Source of the DNA: Chitinophaga niabensis
Lineage (GTDB): Bacteria > Bacteroidota > Bacteroidia > Chitinophagales > Chitinophagaceae
Assembly (NCBI GenBank): GCA_017849435.1
Contig: JAFIGY010000012.1
Coordinates: forward strand, 1 to 64,000
Length of the DNA stretch: 64,000 nt
Direction of reading: 5' to 3'
The position numbers and the translations under genes are program-made. This document shows positions 50,534-60,115 of this stretch, piece after piece (within the stretch, counting starts at the first letter, position 1; every line of letters begins with the position of its first letter). The notes under the pieces are model-generated. The model was not told the DNA's origin. It made no database searches and worked only from the letters and a program-made list of their open reading frames with translations.

Positions 50534-51124
50534 ATGCAGGAGTTCGGTTTATATTTCCAGGAAGGATGGCAGCATATCGCCGATATCAAAGGGTATGATC
50601 ATATCCTGTTCATCCTGGCGCTGTGTGTGATGTACCAGTGGAAAGACTGGAGAAAACTGCTGGTGCTGGTAACAGCCTTCACCATCGGGCATTCCATCAC
50701 ACTGGCCCTGAGCGTGTTGCAGGTGATCCGCATCCCTTCCGCCTGGATCGAATTCCTCATCCCGGTCACCATCGTGATCACGGCATTGAGCAATGTAGGA
50801 CGCAGAAGTCAGCCCGCCGCTAACCTGCAACTGAATTATTTTTTCGCTCTTTTCTTCGGACTGATCCATGGACTGGGCTTTTCCAACTACCTGAAAAGCA
50901 TGCTCGGTTCCCAGGCCAACATTGTGGAACCTTTGCTGGCGTTCAATCTCGGGCTGGAATTCGGGCAACTGCTGATTGTGTCAGTATATCTACTGCTCAG
51001 CCTGGGGATCGCCTGGTGGAAGAAAATACCGCGGCCGGACTGGATTATGTTCGTTTCAGCCGCTATATTTGGCGTTGCGTTTATTATGTGTCTTGAAAGG
51101 ATGTGGATACTGATCCACCCCTGA
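50534..51124 (+). CDS. HupE/UreJ-like membrane protein
   Basis: The 196-residue protein has about six membrane helices and the HupE/UreJ_2 marks GYDHILFILAL (31-41), TIGHSITLALS and FFGLIHGLGFSNYL, with His residues that could bind nickel or another metal. Its role is not known; in other bacteria HupE/UreJ proteins move nickel for enzymes, but no such enzyme is nearby. The longest frame uses TTG 50498; ATG 50534 fits the family start. The M1 peptidase gene follows 22 bases later. Confidence 0.87.
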   Translation: MQEFGLYFQEGWQHIADIKGYDHILFILALCVMYQWKDWRKLLVLVTAFTIGHSITLALSVLQVIRIPSAWIEFLIPVTIVITALSNVGRRSQPAANLQLNYFFALFFGLIHGLGFSNYLKSMLGSQANIVEPLLAFNLGLEFGQLLIVSVYLLLSLGIAWWKKIPRPDWIMFVSAAIFGVAFIMCLERMWILIHP

Positions 51125-51146
51125 TTATATCAAATCTGAATCGCTT

Positions 51147-53465
51147 ATGAGGCAAAAATTGCTGTGTTGCCTGCTCCTGGCAGCACCTATGCTATTAAAA
51201 GCACAGAACAATCCTGGCTCCAACCACGGCAACCGTTTTGAGCAGCTTTCCTATCTCCTCGCGGATCCGAACATGTACCGCTCTGCATCGGGGGTACCCG
51301 GACCAAAATACTGGCAGCAACGGGCGGATTACGAGATTGCCGCCGAGATTGATGAGGCCAGGCAAAAGCTGACCGGCTCCGAAACGATCACGTATTACAA
51401 CAATTCTCCCGATCCGCTGACCTACATCTGGTTACAGCTGGATGAGAATGAGCACGATCCGAAAAGCGACAACAACAGCTTTAACGGAAGCAGGATGACG
51501 GACAGGATGACGAGCCGCAGCATCAACGGTATTCTCGGCATCGAGCCCGGGCATGGGGTAAACATCGTGAAAGTGACGGACGCATCGGGGAAAGCGCTGT
51601 CGTATACTATCAACCAGACCATGATGCGCATCGATCTGCCAAAGACGATGATGCCGGGTGAGAAGATCCGTTTGAATGTGGACTGGTGGTATAACATCCC
51701 CAGCCGCCAAACGCTGGGTGGCCGCGGCGGGTATGAATATTTTAAGGAAGACGACAACTACCTCTATACCATCACCCAATGGTATCCGCGCCTGGCAGTT
51801 TATTCTGATTTCCAGGGCTGGCAGAACAAACAGTTTACTGGTCGCGGTGAATTTGCCCTCACCTTCGGGAACTTCAAAGTAAAAATGACCGTGCCCGCGG
51901 ATCACGTAGTGGGTGCTACCGGCGAATGCCGCAACTATAAAGAAATGCTGACGCCTGCACAATTCCAGCGCTGGCAGCAGGCGCAGACCTCCGCGCAGCC
52001 GATGGAGATCGTTACCCTGCAGGAAGCAAAGGAAGCAATGAAAAACAAATCCGGTGCTAAAAAGACCTGGGTGTACGAAGCAGAAAATGTACGGGATTTC
52101 GCCTGGGTGTCTTCCCGCCGCCTCGTATGGGATGCGATGGCTGTGAATGTGGAAGGAAAGAAAACCATGGCGATGAGTTATTACGGCCAGGAAGCATATC
52201 CTATCTATCGCCGTTATTCTACCAAAGCCGTGGCGCATACAGTGAAGGTCTATTCAAAACATACTATTCCTTATCCTTACCCGGTGGCCATTTCCGTGGA
52301 AGCAGCCAATGGGATGGAATATCCGATGATCTGCTTCAACTATGGCCGTGCTGAAAAAGACGGCACCTATTCCGAAGCCACGAAGTACGGAGCGATCAGC
52401 GTGATCATTCACGAAGTAGGGCATAACTTTTTCCCAATGATCGTGAACTCCGATGAAAGGCAATGGACATGGATGGACGAGGGGTTGAATACTTTCTGTC
52501 AGTTCATGGCAGAGCAGGAGTGGGATAACAATTATCCTTCCCAGCGTGGCCCCGCGCATCGCATTGTGGACTATATGAAGCTCCCGAAAGATCAGCTGGA
52601 ACCGATTATGACCAATTCCGAGAACATTGTGCAGTTTGGCCCAAATGCCTACGCCAAACCGGCCACCGCGCTCAATATCCTGCGGGAAACCGTGATGGGC
52701 CGGGAACTGTTTGACTATGCTTTCAAGGAGTATGCTCGCCGCTGGGCATTCAAACACCCTACACCCTCCGATTTCTTCCGTACCATGGAAGACGCTTCAG
52801 CCGTGGATCTGGACTGGTTCTGGAGAGGATGGTTCTTCGGCACCGAGCCGGTGGATATTTCCATCGATACCGTGAAGTGGTACAGGATGGATACAAAAGA
52901 GCCTGCCATTGCCAACAAACAGGCTGAAAGCCTTGCAGAACGGAATGGTACACATATTGCAAAAACGCGCAACCTGCAGCAGGGGGTAAAGTTTGCGGTA
53001 GAGCAGGATACCAGCCTGCAGGATTTCTACAACAAATGGGACCGCTACGCCATCACGCCTGAGCAGACGGATGCTTTCAAACGTTTCCAGGATTCATTGA
53101 CGGTGGATGAAAAGCGTTTGTACGAAAGCAAAAAGAATTTCTACGAAGTGTCGTTCTCCAATGTGGGAGGGAATGTGATGCCCATCATCCTGGAATGGAC
53201 CTTTGCAGATGGTACAAAAGAAACAGATCGTATCTCCGCCTATATCTGGCGGCATAATGAGTATAAAGTGACCAAGGTTTTCGCGAAAGACAAGCAGGTA
53301 GTATCCCTGCACCTGGATCCCCTCCGGGAAACGGCGGATATCGATGAAACCAACAACTACTGGCCTCGCCAGGCCGTTCCGTCCAAATTTGAGTTGTTCA
53401 GGATGGAGACGCCCGTTCGCGGAACTTCCACCGGTGGCAACCCGATGCAGAAGGCACGTCAGTAG
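51147..53465 (+). CDS. M1-family metallopeptidase, exported
   Basis: The 772-residue protein has a signal peptide (to about LLKAQ), an N-terminal beta domain and an aminopeptidase-N-type core. The zinc site is HEVGH at 422-426 with Glu in the downstream DEGLN. The exopeptidase GAMEN-like motif is altered to NGMEY (about residue 388). Residues beyond about 610 add a C-terminal region not typical of short M1 enzymes. It probably acts in the periplasm or at the surface. It ends at a strong bidirectional terminator. Confidence 0.94.
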   Translation: MRQKLLCCLLLAAPMLLKAQNNPGSNHGNRFEQLSYLLADPNMYRSASGVPGPKYWQQRADYEIAAEIDEARQKLTGSETITYYNNSPDPLTYIWLQLDENEHDPKSDNNSFNGSRMTDRMTSRSINGILGIEPGHGVNIVKVTDASGKALSYTINQTMMRIDLPKTMMPGEKIRLNVDWWYNIPSRQTLGGRGGYEYFKEDDNYLYTITQWYPRLAVYSDFQGWQNKQFTGRGEFALTFGNFKVKMTVPADHVVGATGECRNYKEMLTPAQFQRWQQAQTSAQPMEIVTLQEAKEAMKNKSGAKKTWVYEAENVRDFAWVSSRRLVWDAMAVNVEGKKTMAMSYYGQEAYPIYRRYSTKAVAHTVKVYSKHTIPYPYPVAISVEAANGMEYPMICFNYGRAEKDGTYSEATKYGAISVIIHEVGHNFFPMIVNSDERQWTWMDEGLNTFCQFMAEQEWDNNYPSQRGPAHRIVDYMKLPKDQLEPIMTNSENIVQFGPNAYAKPATALNILRETVMGRELFDYAFKEYARRWAFKHPTPSDFFRTMEDASAVDLDWFWRGWFFGTEPVDISIDTVKWYRMDTKEPAIANKQAESLAERNGTHIAKTRNLQQGVKFAVEQDTSLQDFYNKWDRYAITPEQTDAFKRFQDSLTVDEKRLYESKKNFYEVSFSNVGGNVMPIILEWTFADGTKETDRISAYIWRHNEYKVTKVFAKDKQVVSLHLDPLRETADIDETNNYWPRQAVPSKFELFRMETPVRGTSTGGNPMQKARQ

Positions 53466-53483
53466 GCCGGCAGCTTTAAAAAG

Positions 53484-53520
53484 AAAAACCGGTGCGGTAT
53501 CAGAGCCGCACCGGTTTTTT
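53484..53520. terminator. Strong bidirectional terminator
   Basis: A perfect 12-base stem (53486-53497 with 53506-53517, eight-base loop) is flanked by A and T runs. It separates the plus-strand M1 peptidase gene from the minus-strand ribbon-helix-helix gene ending at 53525. Confidence 0.92.
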
Positions 53521-53524
53521 TATG

Positions 53525-53710
53525 TCATTTCTTATCGTCCCGTTTCTCCCGTAATTTCTTATCCCGCCCGGCTTCTCTCAACGCCTTTGCCAGCAACCAT
53601 TCCAGCTGCCCGTTCACACTCCGGAATTCGTCCGCGGCCCATCGTTCTAATGCCTCGTAGGCTGCCGCATCTATCCGCAATACAAATGATTTTTTTTCCC
53701 TGGGAGCCAT
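53525..53710 (-). CDS. Arc-like ribbon-helix-helix DNA-binding protein
   Basis: The 61-residue basic protein begins [22 protein letters not shown], the beta-strand plus helix of the Arc/MetJ ribbon-helix-helix fold, followed by a Lys/Arg/Asp-rich tail. It lies nine bases after the SPFH gene and is surely co-transcribed. Small RHH proteins usually regulate their own operon; two tandem palindromes upstream of the SPFH gene are plausible sites. Confidence 0.88.
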   Translation of the reverse strand: MAPREKKSFVLRIDAAAYEALERWAADEFRSVNGQLEWLLAKALREAGRDKKLREKRDDKK

Positions 53711-53719
53711 GTTCAGTTC

Positions 53720-54589
53720 CTATTGGTATAAAGTTCCGGTATTCAGCACAGGCGTGGCGGCTTTTTCGCCGCAAAGCACCACCATCAGGTTACTCACCAT
53801 AGCGGCTTTACGCTCTTCGTCCAGCGTAACGATCTGTTTTTTGGATAATTGCTCCAGCGCCATCTCCACCATGCCTACCGCGCCTTCCACGATCTTGGAA
53901 CGGGCAGCTACAATGGCGGTGGCCTGTTGGCGTTGCAACATGGCGCCGGCGATCTCCGGTGCATAGGCGAGGTGACTGATACGCGCTTCTTTTACGACGA
54001 TGCCCGCCGCATGCAACCGCTCGTTCAACTCCTGCTCCAGTAACTCGTTCACTTTCTCTCCACCGTCGCGTAGGGTGACCTCCGCAGTTTCGTCTTCCAG
54101 ACGGTCATACGGACAAGTGGTGGCCAGGTGCCGTACCGCTGCTTCACTTTGTATCTGTACATATTGCTGATAGCCTTCCACTTCAAACGCCGCCTTGTAA
54201 GTATCGCTCACCTGCCACACGATCACCGCCGCAATCTCGATCGGGTTGCCCATCTTGTCATTCACCTTCAGCGTTTGCCCGTTGAGGTTATTGGCGCGAA
54301 GGGAAATGTTCTGTGACCGGTAAAGCGGGTTCACCCATAAAAGACCATTCTGTTTCACACTCCCCACATACATGCCAAAGAAAGTAAGCACCCGTGAATG
54401 GTTCGGATTCACGATCATGATCCCCTTGGAAAGAAAAATGAAGATGATGAAGAGCGCAATGCCGAGGATGGTCCAGCTGCCAGGATCATGCGCAGCAGCC
54501 TGGATAATACAATAAACAGCACCCACAAAAGAGAAAATGCTTAGTACAAATGCGAGGTAGCCCGACATAGGCCTGATAATCTTTTCCAT
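53720..54589 (-). CDS. SPFH/Band 7 domain membrane protein
   Basis: The 289-residue protein has two N-terminal membrane helices (about residues 11-55) and an SPFH domain ([21 protein letters not shown] to about 240), ending in a helical segment ([21 protein letters not shown]). SPFH proteins form membrane-associated oligomers linked to membrane microdomains and protease control. Pairing with a small RHH protein gene is conserved in many bacteria, but the joint role is not established. Confidence 0.92.
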   Translation of the reverse strand: MEKIIRPMSGYLAFVLSIFSFVGAVYCIIQAAAHDPGSWTILGIALFIIFIFLSKGIMIVNPNHSRVLTFFGMYVGSVKQNGLLWVNPLYRSQNISLRANNLNGQTLKVNDKMGNPIEIAAVIVWQVSDTYKAAFEVEGYQQYVQIQSEAAVRHLATTCPYDRLEDETAEVTLRDGGEKVNELLEQELNERLHAAGIVVKEARISHLAYAPEIAGAMLQRQQATAIVAARSKIVEGAVGMVEMALEQLSKKQIVTLDEERKAAMVSNLMVVLCGEKAATPVLNTGTLYQ

Positions 54590-54608
54590 AAAACGGAATA
54601 TTTTAGAA

Positions 54609-54628
54609 TGATATCAATTTGATATCAA
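54609..54628 (-). promoter_or_regulatory. Tandem TGATATCA palindromes upstream of the SPFH-RHH operon
   Basis: TGATATCA occurs at 54609-54616 and again at 54620-54627, exactly 11 bases apart (one helical turn), 20 bases before the SPFH start on the minus strand. Ribbon-helix-helix proteins bind adjacent short sites spaced about one turn. A T-rich block precedes it, as expected for a promoter. Confidence 0.5.
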
Positions 54629-54846
54629 ATTTAATCACCCTTTTTCATATAACGAAATCAATTTTTAAAGACTTTGTGTACTTCTTACATGAAGAAATAT
54701 TTTAAAATTGCTTGTTGAAAAAGTTTTAATTTTAATGAGAATGACTATTTTCATTTCCAGTTTTAGCAGAAACAAGACACGTTAGAAGAGATATTACAGC
54801 GTTAGCACAACCAGGCGCAACAGCCTTTTATCAACCCGGATCTTTT

Positions 54847-55428
54847 ATGTACAATAGCTATTCCGACGAGCAATTGTTATCCCGTTTGAAGAATGACGAC
54901 ATCACGGCGTTCAATACCATTTATGAACGCTACAGTCGTCCTTTATACCTGTATATCCTCAGTAAAACAGATCGCGGGGAAACCAGCAAGGATGTGTTGC
55001 AGGACCTGTTCGCCACGCTTTGGGAGAAACGTAATACCCTCGACATACAACGCTCTCTCCGGTCCTACCTCTACCAGTCCGTCCGCTACAAAATCATCGA
55101 TCTCTACCGGAAAGACGCCACCTATCGCAAATACCTCCAGCAACTGATCGAGCACTTCGATGCGCAACCGCATAATGTCTCAGAAACATACGACTACAAA
55201 ACCAAGGCCCACGAAGTATTTGAAGCTATCAACCTGTTGCCCGCCCGCATGAAGGAGATCTTCATGCTCAGTCGATTCGAGAACCTCAGCATAGAGCAGA
55301 TCGCCCTGAAGCTGGACCTCTCCCAGCAAACGGTGAAGAACCAGATCACCAAAGCCCTGAAGATATTACGTACCCATTACACCCAAACAGACCTGCTGCT
55401 GGTTGCCGTCATCCTTTCTATTTTATAG
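54847..55428 (+). CDS. ECF RNA polymerase sigma factor (first)
   Basis: The 193-residue sigma-70 family protein has region 2 (DITAFNTIYERYSRPLYLYIL, DVLQDLFATLWEKR) and region 4 (LPARMKEIFMLSRFENLSIE, then a helix-turn-helix LDLSQQTVKNQITKALKIL). It is of the Bacteroidota type paired with FecR-like anti-sigma factors. FecR, SusC and SusD genes follow, so it should switch on this uptake locus when the receptor signals. A hydrophobic C-terminal end is usual in this group. Confidence 0.95.
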   Translation: MYNSYSDEQLLSRLKNDDITAFNTIYERYSRPLYLYILSKTDRGETSKDVLQDLFATLWEKRNTLDIQRSLRSYLYQSVRYKIIDLYRKDATYRKYLQQLIEHFDAQPHNVSETYDYKTKAHEVFEAINLLPARMKEIFMLSRFENLSIEQIALKLDLSQQTVKNQITKALKILRTHYTQTDLLLVAVILSIL

Positions 55429-55555
55429 TTCCCGGCTTATTTTAATTACAGGTTCATTATCAGGCTGTTCCAAAACCAGTTATATTTTTTTATAACCGGA
55501 TGGTACTTTTTTGATCCCGGCACGACTCCCTTCTATATCACCAAAAATTACGGTA

Positions 55556-56593
55556 GTGGATATTGAACAGATCAAAAAAGTACTGGAGCGTTATACGCAG
55601 GGCAGGTGCACCCCGGAGGAAAGCCGGATTATTGAACAGTGGTTTGCCAGTATTAACCAGCATCGTTCCGCGATGATCGAAGATGATTTTCTCAAGGAAC
55701 AGCTGGAAGAAGTGAGATTGCGCATTCATGAACAGATCGGCACCCCTGAGGCAGAACCTCCCATCGCCCGCCGGAACATCCGCCGCACCTGGCTGTATAC
55801 GGGTATTGCTGCCATGCTCGCGGGCATCATAGCCTTTGCCTTATTTTACAAACCCGTGCCAACTGCTCCTGTTGCCGGCCCGGCCCGGCTGGCCGCAAAA
55901 TCCCCGGAAGTGAAAACGAACAAGGTGGTCCGGAACGGTTATGTGGAAATATCCACTACCAAAGGATCCACGGAGAAAGTAGTGCTGGCGGACGGATCTA
56001 CCATCATTGTGAACGCATCTTCCCGCCTGCGCTATCCGGAGAAATTTTCAGGGAACACCCGCAGTATCTACCTGGAAGAAGGGGAAGCTTTCTTCAAAGT
56101 GGCCAGCGATCCCGCCCGCGCCTTTGTGGTGCATAGCGGGGATATCGCCACCACAGCGCTCGGCACTTCTTTCAACATCAGGGCCTATGCACGTGAGAAC
56201 CGCATTACCGTAGCGCTGCTCACGGGTAAAGTGAAAGTGGATCACCTGGATAAGCAACGCAGCACACCGGTGATCCTGTTGCCGAGCGAACAGCTGAGCT
56301 ACGACCGGCAGTCCCTGAGCATGGCCAAAACCACCTTCGGCAAAGCGGACGACATCGTGGGATGGAAACACGGCTTCCTCGTATTCAAAGACGCTTCTTA
56401 CGATGAAGTGATGGGAGAGATCGAGAACAGGTACGATGTAACAGTGATCAACGAAAGCGAGAAAACAACGTGGAAGTATACCGGCTTCTTTAAAGATGAA
56501 AACCTGCAGGATATCATAGAAACCATTTGTCTGACCAAAAACATCAGCTACACGATCAAGAACGACACAATTTTCCTTAAAAGCAAAAACTAG
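55556..56593 (+). CDS. FecR-type anti-sigma factor
   Basis: The 345-residue protein has a cytoplasmic N-terminal region (CTPEESRIIEQWFAS), one membrane helix (about residues 83-101) and a periplasmic FecR domain (VLADGSTIIVNASSRLRYP, then the C-terminal secretin-like domain to YTIKNDTIFL). It holds the sigma factor until the STN domain of the SusC-type receptor contacts it. The longest frame starts with TTG at 55511; GTG 55556 gives the usual N-terminus MDIEQIKKVLERY. The gene ends five bases before the SusC gene. Confidence 0.92.
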   Translation: MDIEQIKKVLERYTQGRCTPEESRIIEQWFASINQHRSAMIEDDFLKEQLEEVRLRIHEQIGTPEAEPPIARRNIRRTWLYTGIAAMLAGIIAFALFYKPVPTAPVAGPARLAAKSPEVKTNKVVRNGYVEISTTKGSTEKVVLADGSTIIVNASSRLRYPEKFSGNTRSIYLEEGEAFFKVASDPARAFVVHSGDIATTALGTSFNIRAYARENRITVALLTGKVKVDHLDKQRSTPVILLPSEQLSYDRQSLSMAKTTFGKADDIVGWKHGFLVFKDASYDEVMGEIENRYDVTVINESEKTTWKYTGFFKDENLQDIIETICLTKNISYTIKNDTIFLKSKN

Positions 56594-56597
56594 ATGT

Positions 56598-59500
56598 ATG
56601 AAAAAAAGCCTACGCCTTCTTTCCCTGGCCTGGCTTGCATTGGCCTTCACACTGGCGGCTCCTTACACCGCCAGTGCTCACGCCGAGTCGCAGGACACCA
56701 GGAACATCAGTATCACGATCCAGGTAAAGAACAAGAACATGGAGGACGTGTTTACTGAGATTTCGTCTAAAACGGGCCTTAGTTTCCATTACGACAAATC
56801 CGATCTGAATCTCAAGAAGAAGATCAATCTGAACTGCGTGAAGCTGCCTGTGGATGAGGTGCTTCAACAGCTGACAGAACAAACCGGACTGAAATTTACA
56901 AGAAAAAATGATAAGATCATAGTAAACAAGGAGCAGCATAACGGATCTTTAACATCGGTTACCCTGATGAACGGCGCCACACTGGCGGACAAAGAGATTC
57001 GCGGTACCGTGAAGGACAGTAAAGGAACGCCGCTGCCCGGCGTAACCGTAGTTATCAAGAATACGAATCGCGGTGCACAAACGGGCCCAAACGGAACCTA
57101 TGTGCTCAATGCCAACACCGGCGATATCCTCGTCTTCCGTTTTTTGGGGTTTACCACCCAGGAGGTGGCCGTGGGCAGCGGTAATGTATACGACGTTACC
57201 TTGCAGGAGAACGCACAATCCCTTAGCGAATTTGTGGTAACAGCACTGGGTATCGAAAAGAAGTCCAAAGAGCTGACCTACTCCACACAACAATTGAACA
57301 GCAGCGATCTCAGCCGCGTGAAAGATGCGAACGTGATCAACAGTCTCGCCGGTAAAGCCGCAGGCGTGACCATCAGCAGAAGCGCATCCGGCCTGGGCGG
57401 TACTGCCCGCGTGATCATGCGGGGTAACAAATCCACCCGTGAGAACCAGCCGCTGTATGTGATAGATGGTGTGCCGATGGCGAACTTTTCTCCTTCTCAA
57501 CCGGTGAACTCCTTCGGCCAGTCTTCAGACATCCAGAGCGGCGCAGGAAGGGATGGTGGTGACGGGATATCCAATATCAACCCGGACGATATCGAAACGA
57601 TCAATATCCTGAAAGGTGCATCCGCCGCGGCTTTGTACGGAAGCCAGGCCGCCAACGGCGTGATCGTGATCACTACCAAGAGAGGCCGTGCCGGCAGAAC
57701 GCGCATCGATTTTTCGTCTGACATGACCTTCGAATCCGCTATGCTGAAACCGAAATTACAGTATCGCTATCTGCAAACACCGCCGCCGGATCCCAACAAT
57801 CCCGGTACCGGTCCCGGTGACAACCAAAGCTGGGGTCCTAAAGGCAGTGCGAAAGATCATGTGAAAGACTTCTTCAATACCGGTGCCACCTATACGAACA
57901 GCATAGCGCTGAGCGGTGGCAACGAAATCGCGCAGTCTTATTTCTCCTATTCCAATACCAGCAGCAAAGGCATCATGCCCACCAGCAAATTCAACCGGCA
58001 TACCCTCAACTTCCGCCAGACGCTGAAACTGCTGAACGATAAACTAACCGCGGATGCAAATATCACCGTACTGGTGCAGAATGCCCGCAACCGCCCGGGC
58101 GTAGGGTTTTACTTCAACCCGCTGACCGGTCTTTACCTGCTGCCGAGAGGGATCGATTTTGGCAAGTACAAAACGTACGAGTATTTCTCCAAATCCCGTA
58201 ATGCGTATCTGCAGGATTGGTGGAATATTAATGACGATAAAGGATGGAGCGGCGATCCTGATCAACAGAACCCTTACTGGATCCTGAACAGGAATCAGCG
58301 GGATGAAAGAAGGAATCGCGGTATCGCTTCCCTCTCCCTCAAATATCAACTGCTCGACTGGTTAAATGTGCAGGCACGCGGCAGCTTTGATAAGAGTTAT
58401 GACGAATACGAGCTGAAAGCTTATGCCAGCACACAAAGTACCGTAGCGCCCGCTAATGGCCGCTATACCCTCGAAAGGGAATTCAATACACAACTGTATG
58501 GCGATCTGATCTTCTCCGCCAATAAAAAGCTCAGCCAGCAACTGAACCTGGCTGCAACGCTCGGTGCGAGTATCACAGATCTGAAGGCGAGGGAACGCAC
58601 GTTGCATGATGTGAACTGGAACTCCAATCCGGGTTTGGTGTATGCTAACAAATTCCAGCTGACCAATATCGATCCTGCGGGATTGACGTTGTTGCAGGGA
58701 ATGGACCGTAAGCAAACGCAGGCCGTTTTTGCCAGCGCACAACTTGGCTTCAAAGATTTCCTTTTCCTGGATCTGACCGGGCGTAACGACTGGTCCAGCA
58801 CGCTCGCCTTTACGCCTTCCATGAAAGGCGGCTATTTCTATTACTCTGCCGGCGTGACTGCTGTGCTCAGCGAAATGTTCAAATTCCCCGAAGCCATCAA
58901 CTTCGCAAAAGTGCGCTTCTCTTACGCAAGAGTAGGGAACGACATCGCTGCTTACAATTCCAAACCTGCTGATTTCACGCTGCGCATCGTGGGTGGCCGT
59001 ACTGAATTGCTGACCAATACCAGTGCACCTTATCCCGGTACATACCTGCAACCGGAAGACAACCGTTCCATCGAAGGCGGCCTGGATGTACGTTTCCTGA
59101 ACGATCGCCTGTCCCTGGACCTCACTTTTTACAAGAACAACAACTTCCGGCAGTATATGGAGATCCCCGCGCCTTCCGGCAGTGAATACCTGTCTTATTT
59201 CGTGAACCTTGGCAACATCCAGAACAAAGGGGTGGAGGCCATGCTCACCGCGGTGCCGGTAAAAACAAAGGCGGTTACCTGGACCTCCAACATCAATTTC
59301 GCCGCCAATCAGAACCGCGTCATCAAGCTGTCTGACAGCAAGTTTGCCGGTGCAGACCCCACCAGCCGCTTCCAGCTCACACAATTCGGTTCCAATATGT
59401 ACGGCTCTTTCATCCAGGAAGGCGGATCATGGGGCGATATTTATACCAACCGCACGCTTCGCCGCAATGCGCAAGGCGCCCTCATCCTGAACGATGCCGG

Positions 59501-60071
59501 CGACGCACCGGCAGACAGTGCAGGTACCGGTTTTTATGTAGTGGGTAATCCCAATCCCAAATTCACACTGGGATGGAACAACACGATCGACTATAAGAAC
59601 TTCTCCCTCAGCTTCCTCATCGACGGCCGCTTTGGCGGTAAAGTAATGAGCATGACGCAGGCCGTACTGGACGGATATGGTGTAAGTGAAGCCAGCGCGC
59701 AGGCGCGTGATAATGGCGGTGTAAGTGTGAATGCCGTGTATCAGGACGGGAAGCCTTTCACCGGAAAGCTGGATGCCAAGAAATACTATCAGTCTATCGG
59801 CGGTCGCGCCGGCGTGGGAGAAATGTATATGTACAGTGCCACCAACGTTCGTTTGCGTGAACTGGCCATCAGCTATAAGATACCAGTGAAGTCAAAACGT
59901 ATCCGGAACCTCCAGGTAGGCGTGATCGGGCGTAATCTTTTCTTCTTCAAGAATGATGCACCGTTTGATCCCGAAGTAAGTGCCGGTGGTGATAACCGCC
60001 TGCAAGGGATCGATATTTTCGGTCAGCCTGCCACCCGCAGCATCGGTGCAAGTCTGAAAGTAGGGCTTTAA
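56598..60071 (+). CDS. SusC/RagA-like TonB-dependent receptor with STN domain
   Basis: The 1157-residue outer membrane transporter has a signal peptide (to about ASAHA) and an STN signalling domain (about 35-110, NMEDVFTEISSKTGLSFHY). A CarboxypepD_reg domain (IRGTVKDSKGTPLPGVTVV), a plug (RVKDANVINSLAGKAAGV, LYVIDGVPM and ILKGASAAALYGSQ) and a long barrel follow. The STN domain explains the neighbouring sigma/FecR genes. The ligand is probably a glycan or peptide, but no enzyme gene in this locus names it. Confidence 0.96.
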   Translation: MKKSLRLLSLAWLALAFTLAAPYTASAHAESQDTRNISITIQVKNKNMEDVFTEISSKTGLSFHYDKSDLNLKKKINLNCVKLPVDEVLQQLTEQTGLKFTRKNDKIIVNKEQHNGSLTSVTLMNGATLADKEIRGTVKDSKGTPLPGVTVVIKNTNRGAQTGPNGTYVLNANTGDILVFRFLGFTTQEVAVGSGNVYDVTLQENAQSLSEFVVTALGIEKKSKELTYSTQQLNSSDLSRVKDANVINSLAGKAAGVTISRSASGLGGTARVIMRGNKSTRENQPLYVIDGVPMANFSPSQPVNSFGQSSDIQSGAGRDGGDGISNINPDDIETINILKGASAAALYGSQAANGVIVITTKRGRAGRTRIDFSSDMTFESAMLKPKLQYRYLQTPPPDPNNPGTGPGDNQSWGPKGSAKDHVKDFFNTGATYTNSIALSGGNEIAQSYFSYSNTSSKGIMPTSKFNRHTLNFRQTLKLLNDKLTADANITVLVQNARNRPGVGFYFNPLTGLYLLPRGIDFGKYKTYEYFSKSRNAYLQDWWNINDDKGWSGDPDQQNPYWILNRNQRDERRNRGIASLSLKYQLLDWLNVQARGSFDKSYDEYELKAYASTQSTVAPANGRYTLEREFNTQLYGDLIFSANKKLSQQLNLAATLGASITDLKARERTLHDVNWNSNPGLVYANKFQLTNIDPAGLTLLQGMDRKQTQAVFASAQLGFKDFLFLDLTGRNDWSSTLAFTPSMKGGYFYYSAGVTAVLSEMFKFPEAINFAKVRFSYARVGNDIAAYNSKPADFTLRIVGGRTELLTNTSAPYPGTYLQPEDNRSIEGGLDVRFLNDRLSLDLTFYKNNNFRQYMEIPAPSGSEYLSYFVNLGNIQNKGVEAMLTAVPVKTKAVTWTSNINFAANQNRVIKLSDSKFAGADPTSRFQLTQFGSNMYGSFIQEGGSWGDIYTNRTLRRNAQGALILNDAGDAPADSAGTGFYVVGNPNPKFTLGWNNTIDYKNFSLSFLIDGRFGGKVMSMTQAVLDGYGVSEASAQARDNGGVSVNAVYQDGKPFTGKLDAKKYYQSIGGRAGVGEMYMYSATNVRLRELAISYKIPVKSKRIRNLQVGVIGRNLFFFKNDAPFDPEVSAGGDNRLQGIDIFGQPATRSIGASLKVGL

Positions 60072-60115
60072 TACAGCGGTTGATGAAAAGTATTGACAAC
60101 AAAAAAATTAGCAAG

